DNA from: Cyclobacteriaceae bacterium
GTDB taxonomy: Bacteria; Bacteroidota; Bacteroidia; Cytophagales; Cyclobacteriaceae
Assembly: GCA_030584025.1 (NCBI GenBank)
Contig: CP129487.1
Coordinates: 1,302,001 to 1,366,000, forward strand
Reading direction: 5' to 3'
DNA length: 64,000 nt
Shown here: piece after piece, positions 7,935 through 17,476 of the stretch
How positions within the stretch are numbered: the stretch's first letter is position 1
Layout of the letters: every line of letters starts with the position of its first letter
Notes under the pieces: model-generated
Told to the model about the DNA's origin: nothing
Databases searched by the model: none
The model's input: the letters and a program-made list of their open reading frames with translations, nothing else
Program-made: the position numbers and the translations under genes

Positions 7935-9140
7935 TTATGCTCCCTCAGCCACCTGCAGCTTCCTCGCCAACCACAACGAAACCAGGCTGAAGAACACTGC
8001 AATCAATCCCACATAACCATAGTTCACCAACGCTTTGGCTTCCGGACTGAATACCGAAGCTTTTTCACTGATGATGGTACCGGCCAGAAAGGAAGCCAAC
8101 CCGGAAGTGAGCTGTTGAACGGATGAACGAATGCTCATGTAACTGCCACGACTTTCCGGACTGATAATCGCGGTTTCCATCGTGGTAGATGGAACCATTC
8201 TGCCGTTGCTGAAAATGAAAAATATTCCAGCTACCACTAAGGCTGACCACAATGGCATGGGCGGCATGTTGGTAATGAACAGAATCGGAAGGATTACCAG
8301 GCTGCCAAAAATGGTAAAGATTTTTAACCGGCCATGTTTATCGGCCATTTTACCCACCCACGGAGAAAAGAAAATCGTAAGCGCACCTCCCACCAGGTAA
8401 ATGTAGGAGAGGTCATCGTTGGAAAAACCCACATTACCAACCATGTATGCTGCAATAAACGGTACAATGGTAAAGTGCCCCAGCGTCAGCACCGAAACAA
8501 AGGAGAGCCCAAGCAAACTGCTGCGTTGCCCGAATATTTTGGATAGAATTTCAAGTGGTTTTTTATGTGTTCCATTCAGGTGTGATCGTAAGGGCGGGAT
8601 GAACGCGAACATCAAAACGAATACTACAACCGCTACGAGCCCCAGAAATAAAAAGGGTGCATGCCACGTGAATTTGCTGGCCAGAAATAAGCCAAAGGGT
8701 ACACCAAATACGGAGGCTACTGAAAATGAAGCCATCACGATTCCAAGTCCGCTGGCTCTGCGTTCCAGGGGTATAACATCACTTACAATGGAAAGGATTA
8801 AGGCGCCTAACACACCTCCGAAAGCACCAGCTAAAGAACGGGCAATGAGCAGAAAGGGATAGGTTGGTGCGTAGGCACAGGCTAGGGTGCCCAGCGTAAA
8901 GCCAAAGTACATGAACAACATCATGCTCTTTCGGTCGAAACGGTCGATCCAAAAAGCTGCCAGAAATCCGGTAATACCTGCCGTAATGGTATAGGAAGAT
9001 ACTAGCAAGCTGAACTGCTGGGCATTGATGTCAAAAATGCTCATGAGTGATGGACTTAATGGCATCATAATCATGAAGTCCATGATGTGGGTAAACATGG
9101 CCGCGGCCAGAATAAAGAGCAGAATACGTTCGTTTTTCAT
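7935..9140 (-). CDS. MFS transporter, DHA1-like exporter
   Basis: A 401-residue inner-membrane protein with about twelve hydrophobic segments and no signal peptide. The N-terminal half has DFMIMMPLSPSLM, the loop motif DRFDRKSMM between helices 2 and 3, and ARSLAGAFGGVLGALIL in helix 4, all typical of drug or sugar efflux carriers of the DHA1 group (AraJ/YdhP-like). It is a lone minus-strand gene between the toxin remnant and the divergent hydrolase. The substrate cannot be predicted. Confidence 0.85.
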   Translation of the reverse strand: MKNERILLFILAAAMFTHIMDFMIMMPLSPSLMSIFDINAQQFSLLVSSYTITAGITGFLAAFWIDRFDRKSMMLFMYFGFTLGTLACAYAPTYPFLLIARSLAGAFGGVLGALILSIVSDVIPLERRASGLGIVMASFSVASVFGVPFGLFLASKFTWHAPFLFLGLVAVVVFVLMFAFIPPLRSHLNGTHKKPLEILSKIFGQRSSLLGLSFVSVLTLGHFTIVPFIAAYMVGNVGFSNDDLSYIYLVGGALTIFFSPWVGKMADKHGRLKIFTIFGSLVILPILFITNMPPMPLWSALVVAGIFFIFSNGRMVPSTTMETAIISPESRGSYMSIRSSVQQLTSGLASFLAGTIISEKASVFSPEAKALVNYGYVGLIAVFFSLVSLWLARKLQVAEGA

Positions 9141-9248
9141 TGAAGTGGCGAAAATACGGGAGGGCTGATTCTTCCGGTTGTTATTTTGGTTAAATAATTG
9201 ATATTTTAACTCCCAGATAGGAGACTATGTTTTACGTTATTTTAGTGT

Positions 9249-10127
9249 ATGCGTTTTAACCGGTTGGTCATTTTTTGCGCACTTATTTTCATCGGGTCAG
9301 GATCGCTGTTGGCCCAAAAGAAGGGCGAAGGTCCTTTCTTCAAGGTAGCCGACATTCCATACGCCAAGCTGGCCAAAGAGCCCAGGTTAAATGCCCTGGA
9401 CATCTACATGCCCAAGAAGGGCAGCAAGTCTCCGGTAATTATTTGGGTGCACGGTGGCCTGTGGGCATTTGGTGATAAGAGTGATGTGGGCATTAAGCCG
9501 GCTTACTTTACTGAGAAGGGCTACATCTTTGTTAGTATCAATCACCGGCTTTCGCCTGATATCAAACATCCCGGTCATATGCAGGATGTAGCGCATGCCT
9601 TGGTATGGGTATACAACAACATCGTGCACTACAGTGGTGATCCGGAAAAGATTTTTTTAATGGGATACGCTTCCGGTGCCCAGATGTCGGTGATGATAAC
9701 CGTGAACAAAAAGTACCTGGATGAGGCACAAGGTTCATTGGATATGATTAAGGGTGTAATCTCTGTGGATGGACTTGGTTTTGATGTGGCGAAGATCATT
9801 CCGGATAACAACAATAAAGTGAAAGACTGGTGCCTGGATACATTCGGTTTAACTGAACAAGAATGGCGCGAAGCATCACCGGTAACGCATATTGTGCCGG
9901 GGATGAAAGTGCCACCCGTTTTTCTGGCTTATTCAGGAGTTAAAACGCCCACTGAAAGTGATGCATTAAATCTCGCTAAAAAATTCAAGGATTCAGGAAT
10001 AACCATTCAGGTGAAGAGTTACGCTAAGAAAAACAGCCTCTCTATTCATCGTGAATTTGGGAAAGAGGGGGACCCTGTTGGTCAGGATGTGTTGGTTTTC
10101 CTTCAAGATTGTTTGCGCAAGTTATAG
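9249..10127 (+). CDS. exported alpha/beta-hydrolase-fold protein with altered catalytic residues
   Basis: A 292-residue protein with a signal peptide (ending near SLLAQ) and the fold of BD-FAE/carboxylesterase-like hydrolases. The oxyanion segment VIIWVHGGLWAFGDKS is intact. The nucleophile elbow reads MGYASGAQ, whereas the family has GHSAGAQ, so the Ser position is Ala. The C-terminal segment reads KKNSLSIHREFG where relatives have DHGxINRxLG, so the His position is Ser. The Asp loop (SGVKTPTES) also lacks the usual Asp. It may be a binding protein or pseudoenzyme. It runs tail to tail with tesA, overlapping it by six bases. Confidence 0.85.
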   Translation: MRFNRLVIFCALIFIGSGSLLAQKKGEGPFFKVADIPYAKLAKEPRLNALDIYMPKKGSKSPVIIWVHGGLWAFGDKSDVGIKPAYFTEKGYIFVSINHRLSPDIKHPGHMQDVAHALVWVYNNIVHYSGDPEKIFLMGYASGAQMSVMITVNKKYLDEAQGSLDMIKGVISVDGLGFDVAKIIPDNNNKVKDWCLDTFGLTEQEWREASPVTHIVPGMKVPPVFLAYSGVKTPTESDALNLAKKFKDSGITIQVKSYAKKNSLSIHREFGKEGDPVGQDVLVFLQDCLRKL

Positions 10128-10730
10128 TATTGGTCCGATAACTTTAACCAGGTTGTTGGCCACTATTTTATGTCCCTCCGGATTCGGATGAATGCCATCC
10201 GGTAGATTTAACTTTTCATTTCCGGCAACACCTTCCAGTAAAAAGGGAATCAACGTGGCGTTGTTCTTTTTTGCGATTTCCGGAAATACTTTGCGGAATG
10301 CAGTACTGTAATCGTCACCCATATTTGGGGGCACCATCATACCGGCAACCACAATTTTTGCATTCGGGTTTTTGGCTTTTACTTTATTAATAATAGCCTG
10401 TAAGTTGGATTTGGTTTGTTCCAAAGGAAGCCCGCGCAAGCCGTCATTTCCGCCAAGCTCGAGCACAAAAACATCAATGGGCTGACGCAATACCCAATCA
10501 ATACGCGATAGTCCACCCGCAGTCGTTTCTCCGCTCAGCCCGGCATTGATCACTTTGCAATTTTTCCCTTGTTCATTCAGCCTTTGCTCCAGCAGATAGG
10601 GGAAGGCCTCTTCGGGCGAAAGCCCATAGCCAGCTGTCAGACTATCGCCAAAGAACATAATGGTTTTCGTTGTTGATGATCCCTGAAAAAGGAGCAAGGC
10701 TACAATAATTCCTAAAAACTTTCCGACCAT
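10122..10730 (-). CDS. tesA: SGNH-family arylesterase/lysophospholipase L1 (TesA-like)
   Basis: A 202-residue exported or membrane-anchored esterase/thioesterase. SGNH blocks are clear: block I FFGDSLTAGYG with Ser30 as nucleophile, block II Gly in INAGLSGETTAGG, block III LGGNDGLRG, and block V PDGIHPNPEGH with the Asp/His pair. A hydrophobic N-terminus (residues 5-16) suggests export. It is divergent from an ABC exporter pair, the same arrangement as tesA-ybbA-ybbP in E. coli, which supports the name. Confidence 0.9.
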   Translation of the reverse strand: MVGKFLGIIVALLLFQGSSTTKTIMFFGDSLTAGYGLSPEEAFPYLLEQRLNEQGKNCKVINAGLSGETTAGGLSRIDWVLRQPIDVFVLELGGNDGLRGLPLEQTKSNLQAIINKVKAKNPNAKIVVAGMMVPPNMGDDYSTAFRKVFPEIAKKNNATLIPFLLEGVAGNEKLNLPDGIHPNPEGHKIVANNLVKVIGPIL

Positions 10731-10851
10731 GTAATTAGTTATTTGTTTGTTCCAATAAGGGTTAAAGTTACATTAACTTACACGCTTATGTAACGTTCAA
10801 TAGGTCAAAAAAGGTGCCAGTAAGCATAAATCATTACTATAATACATTCGT

Positions 10852-11541
10852 ATGAGTCAGCATGTTCTGCAAGCCGAAGCATTAACCAAAACATACCGAT
10901 CGGGCTCAGGTTCGTTAACGGTACTTGATAATGTGAGCTTCTCCGTTCGTCAAGGAAATACCTTATCCATTGTGGGGCCCAGCGGTAGTGGTAAAACCAC
11001 GTTGTTGGGTTTATGTGCCGGACTGGATGTGCCAACCAGCGGCATCATTTCATTGATGGGTTTTAAGTTAAATTCCATGAGTGAAGATGACCGCGCATAC
11101 ATTCGTAATCAATATGTAGGATTTGTGTTTCAGAATTTTCAATTGCTCTCCACGTTAACAGCTTTGGAAAATGTGATGGTGCCACTTGAACTGCGCGGGG
11201 AAAAGCATGTGAAGCAGAAAGCAGAAGAGTTGCTCGTTCGGGTGGGACTCGAAAAGCGTGTGGATCACTACCCTTCACAACTATCAGGCGGTGAACAGCA
11301 ACGTGTGGCGATGGCGCGTGCCTTTATAACCGATCCAAAAATTTTGTTTGCCGATGAGCCCACCGGAAACCTGGATGATGAGAATGCATCGCATGTTACG
11401 GAATTACTTTTTTCCTTGAATAAGCAGCAGGGCACTACGTTGGTATTGGTTACACATAACCTTGAACTGGCCCGAAAGACCGAACGCATCCTGCGCATGA
11501 AAGGTGGCAAACTGGTGGAAGAAGAACTGGTTGGCGCATGA
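10852..11541 (+). CDS. ybbA: ABC transporter ATP-binding protein (YbbA/LolD-like)
   Basis: A 229-residue cytoplasmic ATPase. Walker A GPSGSGKTT is at residues 42-50, the signature LSGGEQQRVAMARAF near 144-158, and Walker B ILFADEPTGNLD follows. This is the MacB/LolD subgroup that partners FtsX-like permeases. Its stop overlaps the permease start by four bases (ATGA), so the two are coupled. In E. coli the homologous YbbA-YbbP pair also lies back to back with tesA. Substrate unknown; lipids or lipoproteins are the usual guess for this subgroup. Confidence 0.92.
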   Translation: MSQHVLQAEALTKTYRSGSGSLTVLDNVSFSVRQGNTLSIVGPSGSGKTTLLGLCAGLDVPTSGIISLMGFKLNSMSEDDRAYIRNQYVGFVFQNFQLLSTLTALENVMVPLELRGEKHVKQKAEELLVRVGLEKRVDHYPSQLSGGEQQRVAMARAFITDPKILFADEPTGNLDDENASHVTELLFSLNKQQGTTLVLVTHNLELARKTERILRMKGGKLVEEELVGA

Positions 11542-14105
11542 TTGAGTACATCATCAAATTAAAGCGCAAAACACGCAACATACTGCAAGATAGTTGGGTG
11601 TGGAAAATGGCTTGGCGCGATGCCCGTCATAACTTCTCCCGTTTATTTCTTTTTGTGGCTTCATTGATCACGGGTATTGCCGCAGTGGTTTCATTGGATT
11701 CGCTTAATAATTCTCTGCAGCAAGACATTGACCGCAATGCCAAGGAATTGCTTGGCGCAGATATGGTCATTAATGGGAACCGGAAGTTTGAGCCTGAGCT
11801 GGAAGTTCTTTTCGATTCGCTGAAACATCCGCAAGCCAATGAGGCAGATATGGCTTCGATGGTGTTGTTTAAACAAAGCGGACAATCGCGGTTAATACGG
11901 TTGGTGGCGCTAGAAGGTGATTTTCCTTTTTACGGATCAGTAGAAACATTGCCCGCTAATGCGTACTCATTGATGCGCGAACAGGGATACGCCTTGTTGG
12001 ATGAAACGTTGGCCAGTCAATACGAAGTCAGTTCAGGTGATACCATTAAGGTCGGTAATTCATTTTTTGAAGTAGCCGGTGTGGTTACAAAAATTCCGGG
12101 CGGTGGCGGTATTCTGTCAACGTTTACACCTTCCGTATACATCGCCATGTCGCAATTGGATTCAACCGGACTGGTTCAGTTTGGCAGTCGGGTGAATTAT
12201 AGGAAATACCTGAAAACTGAAAGTGATGTAGCCACTGAAGCGTTGGAGAAAACAATCCGTCCGGAGGTTCGTAAGCGTGGACATGGTTACGATACCGTTC
12301 AGGAGCGTAAAGAGGAGTTGGGTGAAGCATTTCAATCCGTTTACCGATTCTTTTCACTGCTTGCCTTCCTGGCATTGATATTAGGCTGTATTGGTGTGGC
12401 CAGTTCGGTTCATATTTACGCTCGCGAAAAGCGTGATGAAGTGGCCGTGTTGCGTTGTGTGGGGTCATCCGGTTGGCAGGCCTTTAATATTTACTTCATC
12501 CAGATTTTCCTGCTGGGGATTGTGGGCAGTGTAGCGGGTGCGGCACTGGGTCTTGGAATTCAGCAATTGATTCCGGTTGTGTTTAAGGATATGTTGCCGG
12601 TGGAAGTAAGCTTCACGGTATCATGGGTTTCTTTCGGAATGGGGATTGCGATTGGAACGGTAGTGTCCGTGTTGTTTTCAATGCTTCCGCTGATGGCCGT
12701 TCGCTTCGTACCGCCCTTAACGGTTTTGCGCGCAGATTTTGAACCTACCCGAATTTTTTCAAAAGCACGCCTGGCCGTTGTTGTTCTCATAGTTTTGTTC
12801 CCGATGTTTTTTGCGGCACTTCAAACCAGAAGTGTGTGGATTGGTCTTGCCTTTTTCGGTGGGTTAGCTGTTGCCCTGGGGTTACTCACGCTCGTTGCCA
12901 TGTTGCTTTTGTTTTTGGTAAGAAAATATTTCCCTGTCAACTCCACATTTATCTGGCGTCATGCCCTGTCAAATCTGTTCAGGCCAAACAATCAAACCCG
13001 CATGCTCATGGTGGCCATTGGCCTGGGAGCGTTTATCATCACTACCTTGAATGTGGTGGAGAAGAGTTTGTTAAGCCAGGTGGAGTTTAGTGGTCAGGAA
13101 AATCAATCCAACACCATTTTGTTTGATATTCAACCATCGCAGAAAGATGGTGTGGTGAAGTTGATGGAAGAAAATAAACTGCCGGTTAACCAGGTAGTAC
13201 CGATTGTTACCTGCAGATTAAGTGAATTAAAAGGAAGGAGTGTTGAAGAAGTGCAAAAGGACACCACCGATCGTGTGCCCAACTGGGCGCTCACCCGAGA
13301 GTATCGTGTTACCTACCGCGACAGTTTACATTTATCAGAAGAGTTAATCAGTGGGGAATTGCAAAAGAAAACTTCAGGGCCAGATTCCATTTGGGTTACG
13401 ATATCCGAAGGCTTACATGAAGAATTGGATGTGAAGGAAGGCGATTCATTGGTGTTTGATGTGCAGGGAATTCCGGTGAAAGTTCGCATCAGTGGTATTC
13501 GTAAAGTGGAATGGCCAAAGGATCCACCGAACTTTATTTTTGTGTTTCCAACCGGTGTGTTGGAGCAGGCTCCCCAAGTGTATGTTACGGCCACCCGTGT
13601 AGATGATCAGCAAATCGCCAACAAATTTCAGCGCGAACTGATCATGTCTTATCCGAATGTTTCACTAATCGATTTGAGGTTGATATTAAGCACCGTTAAT
13701 GATTTGTTTAATAAACTGGGGTCAGTTATCCGGTTTCTTGCGCTGTTTAGTATTATCACCGGACTGGTGGTGCTAAGTGGCGCAGTTATCAACAGCAAAT
13801 TTGTACGTATGAAGGAAAATGTACTGCTACGAACCATAGGTGCACGCACCCGTCAAATTACCCGAATCACGCTAATTGAATATGCCTACCTGGGAATTTT
13901 CTCAGCGCTTACCGGCATGATTTTGTCTATTGGTGGCGGCTATTTGCTTACCACATTTTTCTTTAAAATTCAGTTCGCGTTTGATGCTATTGAATTGGTT
14001 ACCATTACCGTTGGCGTGGTATTGCTCACCATGTTCATCGGTTGGTGGAATTCCCGCGAGGTTATTGCCACGCCTCCCTTACAGGTACTCCGAAAGGAGG
14101 GGTGA
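11538..14105 (+). CDS. ybbP: FtsX-like ABC transporter permease (YbbP-like)
   Basis: An 855-residue inner-membrane protein, the partner of the preceding ATPase. It starts with MAWRDARHNFSRLFLF and a first membrane segment (about residues 35-55), then a periplasmic region of about 200 residues, and a first FtsX domain (about 270-400) with FFSLLAFLALILGCIGVASSV (first 20 residues typical). Two more membrane segments lie near 415-465, then a second periplasmic domain (~520-720) and a last FtsX domain (~730-850). The length and two FtsX domains match YbbP rather than the shorter LolC/LolE. Two FtsX domains in one chain mean a complete permease may need only one gene. Confidence 0.88.
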   Translation: MIEYIIKLKRKTRNILQDSWVWKMAWRDARHNFSRLFLFVASLITGIAAVVSLDSLNNSLQQDIDRNAKELLGADMVINGNRKFEPELEVLFDSLKHPQANEADMASMVLFKQSGQSRLIRLVALEGDFPFYGSVETLPANAYSLMREQGYALLDETLASQYEVSSGDTIKVGNSFFEVAGVVTKIPGGGGILSTFTPSVYIAMSQLDSTGLVQFGSRVNYRKYLKTESDVATEALEKTIRPEVRKRGHGYDTVQERKEELGEAFQSVYRFFSLLAFLALILGCIGVASSVHIYAREKRDEVAVLRCVGSSGWQAFNIYFIQIFLLGIVGSVAGAALGLGIQQLIPVVFKDMLPVEVSFTVSWVSFGMGIAIGTVVSVLFSMLPLMAVRFVPPLTVLRADFEPTRIFSKARLAVVVLIVLFPMFFAALQTRSVWIGLAFFGGLAVALGLLTLVAMLLLFLVRKYFPVNSTFIWRHALSNLFRPNNQTRMLMVAIGLGAFIITTLNVVEKSLLSQVEFSGQENQSNTILFDIQPSQKDGVVKLMEENKLPVNQVVPIVTCRLSELKGRSVEEVQKDTTDRVPNWALTREYRVTYRDSLHLSEELISGELQKKTSGPDSIWVTISEGLHEELDVKEGDSLVFDVQGIPVKVRISGIRKVEWPKDPPNFIFVFPTGVLEQAPQVYVTATRVDDQQIANKFQRELIMSYPNVSLIDLRLILSTVNDLFNKLGSVIRFLALFSIITGLVVLSGAVINSKFVRMKENVLLRTIGARTRQITRITLIEYAYLGIFSALTGMILSIGGGYLLTTFFFKIQFAFDAIELVTITVGVVLLTMFIGWWNSREVIATPPLQVLRKEG

Positions 14106-14146
14106 GCAAGTTGTAGAATTTCGTATTTTGCTTGCCTGGTTGGTTT

Positions 14147-17100
14147 ATGGGAACGAATATGGCGATCCGTAGCGTATTATTTTCTGTTTTTATTATTTCC
14201 TTTTTGGTAGGCCGGACTCAAGATCCGCAACTCAAGTTTATTGAGAATAAGAACCAATGGCCCGCGCATGTTGATTTCGCAGCACGAACACCGGGTGGCC
14301 GGTTGATGCTTTCACCGGGCCAGTTTTCACTTTACCTGTTTGAGCAGCAAGATGATCATGCGCATGACCACATGGATCATCAGGTGAATGAATCGGATGG
14401 ACGAGCAGAGAACATGATGGATGCGCACCATGTGCGAATAACCTTTCCGGGTTCCAATACGGCATCCAGACCAATTCCCTCAGTTAAGGCGAAAGAATAC
14501 TACAATTTTTTCCTGGGTAACGATCAATCCAAATGGGCTTCACGTGCTAACGCCTGGTATAACATCATCTATCCGGATGTTTATGCGGGAGTTGACCTGC
14601 GCATTAGTTCCGTTAATGAAAATTTGAAGTATGATTTCATTGTAAAACCGGATGCGTATCCAGATGTTGTCCAGATTCAAATCGATGGTGCAGATGAACT
14701 CAGGCTTGAGAATGGCAATGTATATATCGGCACATCGGTTGGGGATTTGATTGAAAAGAAGCCGTTCACATACCAGGTTATAGATGGTATGGTATGTGAA
14801 GTAAAAAGCGAGTACGTGCTGGAGGATAACATTCTTAGATTCTATTTTCCCGATGGCTACGATGCATGCTATGAACTCGTGATCGATCCATTACTTATAT
14901 TCTCGACCTATTCAGGTTCGACAGCAGATAATTGGGGAAGTACGGCAACTCCGGGTGAAAGAGGCACGCTTTATTCAGCTGGTATTGTTCGTGCTGTAGG
15001 GGGTACCTTTCCGGCTACACCTGGAGCTTTTCAAGTGCAGTTTGGTGGGGGTTATGATGTAGCTATACTGAAGTATGATTCCACCGGAAGCCAGTTATTA
15101 TATGCAAGTCATTTAGGTGGTACCAGTAATGAAACACCACATAGCCTTGTAACAGACTATAATGGTGACCTTATTGTTCTGGGGACCACAAGTTCGATGG
15201 ATTTCCCGACTTCTGAAATGGCTTTAAGGAAGACTTTTTCAGGGGGGTCATTCACGTCATCAAATGTTATTGAGCAGTACCCAAACGGATCGGACATTTT
15301 TGTAGCTCGTATTAGTTCTGCTGGTGATGAATTGAAGGCTTCAACTTTCTTAGGCGGATCAGGTAACGATGGCCTTAATCCGATATCTGGACCACTAACA
15401 CGCAATTACGGTGATGAAATGCGGGGTGACGTAATTACTGACTCGCTTGGTTATGTGTATATTAGTTCAGTTACTTCTTCTATAGATTTTCCGGCAGTCA
15501 ATAGTTTCAGTACCACATATAATGGTGGATCTACGGATGCTATACTGGTTAAAATGGATCCTATGTTGGAAAATATTGAGTGGTCAAGTTTCCTTGGCGG
15601 TAGTGGGGTTGATGCTTCGCATACGTTGAAAATAGATAGTATGAAATCGGTTTACATAGCAGGCGGCACAACCAGTTCAAATTTTCCAGTTACAGATGGA
15701 GTATATCAGTCGCTTTTTGCTGGAGGCGCAGATGGGTGGATTGCCCGAATAGCCCCAAATGGAGATTCTATAATGGCAGCAACATTTACAGGTACCCCAA
15801 ATTTTGATCAGGTTTATTTTATTGATCTGGATCGGGAAGGTGCGGTATATGTGTACGGACAAACCAATGGAAATTTCCCAGTTACAACTGGTGTTTACAG
15901 TAATCCAAATAGTGGTCAGTTTGTGCAAAAGTTTTCGGAAGATTTGAGGGTGTTGGAGTTTTCAACAGTTTTTGGATCAGGTATAGGTATACCCAATATT
16001 TCGCCTACAGCTTTTTTGGTTAACGATTGCAACAACCTATACATGTCGGGTTGGGGAGGAGCAATAAACCAAGGGGGTAACTTCTGGCCAGGTAGCACCA
16101 CTGCTGGTATGCCTACAACTTCGGATGCTCTCCAAAGAACTACCAGTGGTTCTGATTTTTATTTCATTGTCCTTACGGCTGATGCAAGCGAATTGTTGTA
16201 TGCAACATTTCTGGGTGGAACACAATCCCGAACTCATGTTGATGGAGGAACCAGTCGATTTGATAAAAGCGGCATTGTTTACCATGCAGTGTGTTCAGGG
16301 TGTGCGGCAGGAAATGCAACGGGAGGTCCCACCTCTGATTTTCCAACTACACCAGGTGCCTGGTCAAGAACCAATAATAGTCCGAATTGCAACAATGCCG
16401 CCTTTAAATTCGATCTGTCATCCCTGCGTGCACGGCTTCAAACCAATTCAGTTGCATTTGATGCTCCGGGATTAAATCAGGTTTGCTTTCCGGATTCCAT
16501 TCGATTTCAAAACTTCAGTACAGGCGGAGAATTTTATGAATGGGATTTGGGTGATGGTACCACACTAGTAAAAACAGATACCACTTCATTCGTACATCAA
16601 TATGAAGATGAAGGAATCTATACGGTAAAACTGAAAGCGATTGATCTGAATACCTGTATTGGAATAGACTCCACCTTTACCACCATTCGTGTGTTTCGGA
16701 ATTTGTTAAAGGTACAGGACGATGATGCGATTTGTTTCGGCACAACCTATGAGTTAAAGGGAACCGGAGGTACTGTTTATGAATGGAGCACGGATGAGGG
16801 ACCTCTTACTTCTCCTGTTGTGAAACCTGAAGAAACTACAACGTATTTTGTAACCGTCACAGATGCCAATGGATGTAAACTGAAAGACACAGTAAACATT
16901 GAGGTAGTTCCGTTTATCGATGTGAAGTGGGAGTATGAATTCATTACCGATTGCATTTCCAGGCCGGAGGTATTGGTGCGAAACTTGACGGACACAAACC
17001 CGGATGAACTTTTTCAGTTTGATTTTGGTGACGGTACAACAACTGATTTACCGGAAGTAAAGCACACCTACCAACAGGACGGAACGTTTACGATGCGGTT

Positions 17101-17440
17101 AACGGGTGTAAAGGAGTTTTGCGTGTATGAGAAACTGATCGATTTGCCGATCTATTCTATGACTGTTCCCAATGTGATTACACCCGAAATTACTGCGGGT
17201 CAAAACGATGTGTTTACCATTCAATACGGCAATCCTGAAAATTTTCCCGGTCAAACTCCAGCAGATGTTGGTTTGAAGGTGTCTTTAAAAGTTTACAACC
17301 GGTGGGGTAAACTGGTATACGAATCCTCTGACTATCAATACGACTGGTCGGCAGATGATCTTGATGCCGGTGTCTACTATTATACACTAACCATTGGCGA
17401 TCAGGCTACGTGCAAAAGTTGGTTGCATGTAGTGAAGTAA
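14147..17440 (+). CDS. secreted SBBP/PKD repeat protein with type B T9SS sorting domain
   Basis: About 1,097 residues, exported through Sec and then T9SS. After a signal peptide (MAIRSVLFSVFIISFLVG) comes an N-terminal domain of the DUF7948 type (FIENKNQWPAHVDFAARTPG), then a beta-propeller region of SBBP-like repeats (about residues 250-750; repeated ATFLGG, SSFLGGSG and STVFGSG motifs), two PKD-like domains with FSTGGEFYEWDLGDGT and LFQFDFGDGTTTD, and a C-terminal gliding-motility-associated domain (VYNRWGKLVYES then DLDAGVYYYTLTI). The start is uncertain: ATG at 14147 or 14159, or a TTG upstream. It is likely a surface protein; ligand unknown. Confidence 0.88.
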   Translation: MGTNMAIRSVLFSVFIISFLVGRTQDPQLKFIENKNQWPAHVDFAARTPGGRLMLSPGQFSLYLFEQQDDHAHDHMDHQVNESDGRAENMMDAHHVRITFPGSNTASRPIPSVKAKEYYNFFLGNDQSKWASRANAWYNIIYPDVYAGVDLRISSVNENLKYDFIVKPDAYPDVVQIQIDGADELRLENGNVYIGTSVGDLIEKKPFTYQVIDGMVCEVKSEYVLEDNILRFYFPDGYDACYELVIDPLLIFSTYSGSTADNWGSTATPGERGTLYSAGIVRAVGGTFPATPGAFQVQFGGGYDVAILKYDSTGSQLLYASHLGGTSNETPHSLVTDYNGDLIVLGTTSSMDFPTSEMALRKTFSGGSFTSSNVIEQYPNGSDIFVARISSAGDELKASTFLGGSGNDGLNPISGPLTRNYGDEMRGDVITDSLGYVYISSVTSSIDFPAVNSFSTTYNGGSTDAILVKMDPMLENIEWSSFLGGSGVDASHTLKIDSMKSVYIAGGTTSSNFPVTDGVYQSLFAGGADGWIARIAPNGDSIMAATFTGTPNFDQVYFIDLDREGAVYVYGQTNGNFPVTTGVYSNPNSGQFVQKFSEDLRVLEFSTVFGSGIGIPNISPTAFLVNDCNNLYMSGWGGAINQGGNFWPGSTTAGMPTTSDALQRTTSGSDFYFIVLTADASELLYATFLGGTQSRTHVDGGTSRFDKSGIVYHAVCSGCAAGNATGGPTSDFPTTPGAWSRTNNSPNCNNAAFKFDLSSLRARLQTNSVAFDAPGLNQVCFPDSIRFQNFSTGGEFYEWDLGDGTTLVKTDTTSFVHQYEDEGIYTVKLKAIDLNTCIGIDSTFTTIRVFRNLLKVQDDDAICFGTTYELKGTGGTVYEWSTDEGPLTSPVVKPEETTTYFVTVTDANGCKLKDTVNIEVVPFIDVKWEYEFITDCISRPEVLVRNLTDTNPDELFQFDFGDGTTTDLPEVKHTYQQDGTFTMRLTGVKEFCVYEKLIDLPIYSMTVPNVITPEITAGQNDVFTIQYGNPENFPGQTPADVGLKVSLKVYNRWGKLVYESSDYQYDWSADDLDAGVYYYTLTIGDQATCKSWLHVVK

Positions 17441-17476
17441 ATGGTTAGTTTCTCGTTCGATTTAATGCCTTTCAAT

